Shown in pieces: positions 61,136 through 64,000 of a stretch of DNA of 64,000 nucleotides. The notes under the pieces were generated by a model that was not told the origin of the DNA, did no database searches, and saw only the letters and a program-made list of their open reading frames with translations. Positions within the stretch are counted from its first letter, which is position 1, and the number at the start of each line of letters is the position of its first letter. Source of the stretch: Imbricaverruca yamaguchii. Lineage: Eukaryota > Arthropoda > Thecostraca > Neoverrucidae. The translations under genes and the position numbers were made by a program. Where the stretch lies: NCBI GenBank assembly GCA_034440575.1, contig JAOTOL010001459.1:620001-684000 (forward strand), read 5' to 3'.

Positions 61136-64000
61136 AACTTTCGTCCGTTTTTGTTTGATAGGTGTCCCACTTCTACCGAATGGCAGCATCAATTTGTATA
61201 TGTAGAGTATGAAGTATGAAATTGTCGGTTATTGCGGCGAAATGTTTTGTTATGGTAGCCCATATTTCCTTAAACTTTTCGGTCACAATATGATTGCACA
61301 ACCTGAAAAAGAAAGGATGGAAGTGTCAGGAAATACCCATCACTTGCTGAGCCAGAATGCTTCACAACTGCACAATCAAAACTTTTCATGAATGGGAGTA
61401 CTGGGAAGCCTGACATCCTGTATCAAACTAAAGTAAACTAAACTAATCTCTGAACTGCTCAATTTATCCACAAACATTACATTCTGTCAAAAGTTGAAAC
61501 TGTTACAAAAAAAACTCAGAATATCGACACATCTTCGCAAAACCCATATTGTGTTACACCATGTGCAATGCAGCCATATACTTTTGACTTTCTATCAGTC
61601 ACAAGGAAACAGAAATGGCTAAAATAATGCGGTTTCACGAAACCAAAATATTCAATAATTACAGTTGGGCTGAGTGCACACCAGCTCACATCAATTATTC
61701 TTCAAAAGGTCATTGCCTCCAAATGGAAAATATTTAAGCATGTGAGAAGCCAAACTGCACACATCCCCCTCCATGTGGGGAGGGTTGGATGGAATATGGA
61801 GTGTAGGGCTCAAGTAATTTCCGACATTGAAGGTGCCCATATGTTGGAATAGGCACCACTAAAAATATGTCTGCACGACTGTAATGAAACCCGAACCACC
61901 AGTGAAACTACCAGGTCATGTCATACATTGGTTAAGGCAATGTGGGATCTAAATAATTGCATAGTAAGCTAAAGCATTATATATGCTTCAATGCTAATAC
62001 CTCATTCAATAGTGTCTAGGGTCTGCTGTCAAGGCCTGGAAAATATCATCATTTGTTCCATGCATTTATATATTTGAAAACAAATATGATAATGTTGAGT
62101 AGCATTTTATAATTTACTCTATTATGAATAATTCATGCATTAAATCCTAAGACAAACAATACTTACATATATTTCATGCAGGCTGAAATGTTGAAACAAG
62201 TATGATGGGATGTCCAAATATGCCATGGAAATACACCAATTAAAATGTTCCAAACCTCCAAACTCATTTGAGCAATAATGCACTTACAAGTGCATGCTTT
62301 GTTTAATTTTAGGGTGTGGACACAATGCATGGACACACATACAATGCCATACAGCTTCAGACCATTAATCAAACAGCCATAACACAATAGATGGCAGTGG
62401 CTCAGGATCCAGCTGACATCAGTTGTTTGGAAAGGAATGATATAAAATAGCATGTAACAACAGGCATTACTAAACACTGAAAATTTGCACAAAAGAAACA
62501 TTTACACACATGCATAGTGCAGCTGCTAGAGCTGCTTAACATAAAATGTCATTGGGTTGCATGTTTAATGGTTCTGAACAATAACATTGGTAAAGCAATG
62601 CAAAAGAATGAGGAATATGATGCCTATCTATGAACTTTGACAAATAAGAGTTCTAGATGACAAGGCAGCACATACCATAGCTACTGAAGGCACTTCTTCA
62701 AACTTGCTCTTGATAATGCAATACAGCAAATGATGGAAGTCTGTGAACAATGGCATTGTTAGAAACCCATTAAGCATACACATAGGGTAGGTTTCGTAAG
62801 TGTTTAAAACATTGGGAGGTGAGATGTCAAAAAAAAGTTCCTTCAATACACTACCAAATAGGATATCCATATTCCTTGTCATACATACCTGACTTAGGGA
62901 TGTATAAAAAGGAACAAGTTTTGTGGTGGTGGTGGTGGTGATTATTGCTTTGACACATCAACAGTCAGCATGTAGCCTCACCTAGCTCTCTCTCTCTCTC
63001 TGATTGGTTGCAGGCAAAGAATAGTGTCAGGAGACTCAAGCTCACAACCCTTCAATTGTCAACTGTCATTATTGGAGTTTAGGGGCACATGAACTGTGGA
63101 GGCCATGTATCACCCTTCAATTGAGATGGGCACCTTATCCCTAGACTACTCATCCCCTAAATAGCTTTGTGAGAACAATTCAAAATGGGCTTAGAGTTAG
63201 GCAACATTGCATAAAAAGAAATGTTAAGAAAGCAACATAGCCTAACCTGGCCTAGCAGGCCTCCCAAAAATATAAAAACTAAGAAGAAAACCTAACACTG
63301 CCTAACTTGCTTTTGAATTAAAAAAAAACTGACAATGTGAAAATTCTTCAGAAATTCAGTATTGTGCTTCAAGGTGGTAACAAGAAAAGTTTTTGCATGC
63401 ATTTACCTCCATAAAGCACAAGCAAATTGGTTAGGTTTGGTTAGGATTTTTATGTCTGAAAATTTGTCAAACATTTTTAGCAAAAACCATTTTCCTGGCA
63501 CATAAGTGGTCCCATCACCTTACTCACATGTATGTCATTCTGAAGAGAAAAAAACTCGGACAATACAAGCAAATAAAAATGCTTGTAAAAGTCTGTCTTG
63601 TTACCATCTTAAAGCACAATGCCAGTTTCCTCTTTTCACAAATACAACAAAATACTTTCTTATTCTTAAAAAAGAGCATATGATAAGCTTTTAATTTTTA
63701 AAATTATCAGAAAATAAAATGCTCTGCATTTAGTCTCATCCTACTTCTTTGATATTTTAGCCTAAGTTGGGTTAGGCTGGATCATGGTCTTTTTTAAATT
63801 TGTTTTGGTGCTGTTACCTAACCCAGCCAGTTCTTGGCATGATTTTGCTCACAACCTGAAAAGTATTTGCACAGAGAATAAGTGATCACATCATCTTAGT
63901 CACCCTCATAAGCATTCTAAATTATTGTGTAAATTAAAGGTGATCATACATCTAACTCATGTATCAATTTATGTTCCAAATGAAAATTGGTTTGAACATC
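61136..64000. other. AT-rich, CpG-depleted stretch (probable methylated intron)
   Basis: CG dinucleotides are rare from about 61400 onward, whereas TG and CA are common. No exon is recognised on either strand. The SINE inside it shows CG converted to TG/CA at most expected sites. In invertebrates this pattern marks germline-methylated gene bodies, so the stretch may be an intron of a constitutively expressed gene. Confidence 0.5.
62926..63165 (-). repeat. tRNA-derived SINE copy 6, CpG-decayed and internally duplicated
   Basis: Minus-strand head with TAGTCTAGGGATAAGGTGC. The body reads TTGCCTGCAACCAATCAG where other copies have CGCCCGCAACCAATCGG. The tail ends in CACCACCACC. About 60 extra bases with a second CACCCTTCAATTG-like stretch lie inside the head region. 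Confidence 0.75.

Overview
The window is eukaryotic nuclear DNA, most likely from an arthropod and perhaps a crustacean. The basis is three intron-bearing or eukaryote-specific genes with GC-rich codons and arthropod-like sequence (a GH18 chitinase, an hnRNP L/Smooth-type RNA-binding protein, and the first coding exon of a TXNDC17/TRP14-like thioredoxin protein), together with Mag-type Ty3/Gypsy, I/Jockey-type LINE, tRNA-derived SINE and hAT elements. Nothing prokaryotic (operons, ribosome binding sites, CRISPR) is present. The species call is an inference.

Layout. 1-11 kb is repeat-dominated: degenerate ~22-bp satellite arrays in both orientations (170-650, 1090-1800, 7960-8390), a GC-rich 22-bp minisatellite (3.84-4.81 kb), a non-autonomous hAT element with a perfect 8-bp target-site duplication (5882-6949), and SINE copies. 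11009-15638 is a complete but dead Ty3/Gypsy element on the minus strand with two apparently identical 187-bp LTRs. 16064-22022 (plus strand) is a six-exon chitinase gene body whose splice phases all join, with a catalytic DGLDLDWE motif and a hydrophobic C-terminal tail; its signal-peptide exon was not found. Its introns hold three unrelated minisatellites, all with a 34-bp period, and a 367-bp palindromic element. 22-35 kb is gene-poor: a second hAT element (27309-28298, 8-bp TSD), a ~270-bp satellite (30.66-31.95 kb) and a cluster of perfect hairpins near 32 kb.

34.8-49.4 kb is the most structured part. A promoter-like segment with a splice donor (34.80-34.96 kb) is followed by a nest of transposons. 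Two copies of one hAT-like family with perfect 8-bp TSDs (40630-43063 plus strand; 45065-47772 minus strand) are each inserted into an older copy of the same family. One of those older copies also carries a 2.9-kb DNA transposon (37550-40456) with ~630-bp terminal inverted repeats, a 4-bp TSD and an intact 331-aa reading frame resembling an uncharacterised DDE-type transposase C-terminus. The result is large inverted repeats spanning about 11.5 kb.

49.57-51.47 kb holds the hnRNP L-like gene: RRM2-RRM4 equivalents in one uninterrupted exon, no RRM1 in view. 55012-55159 is the TXNDC17-like first coding exon. 56.9-59.8 kb is a decayed LINE with a SINE inserted in it (14-bp TSD). 60.44-61.13 kb is a ~290-bp tandem satellite. 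61.2-64 kb is AT-rich and CpG-depleted, as expected for a methylated gene body, with a SINE copy whose CpGs have mostly become TpG or CpA.

The genes do not form a pathway. They are separate eukaryotic loci in a matrix of mobile and tandem DNA. All calls come from reading the sequence; no database search was run.
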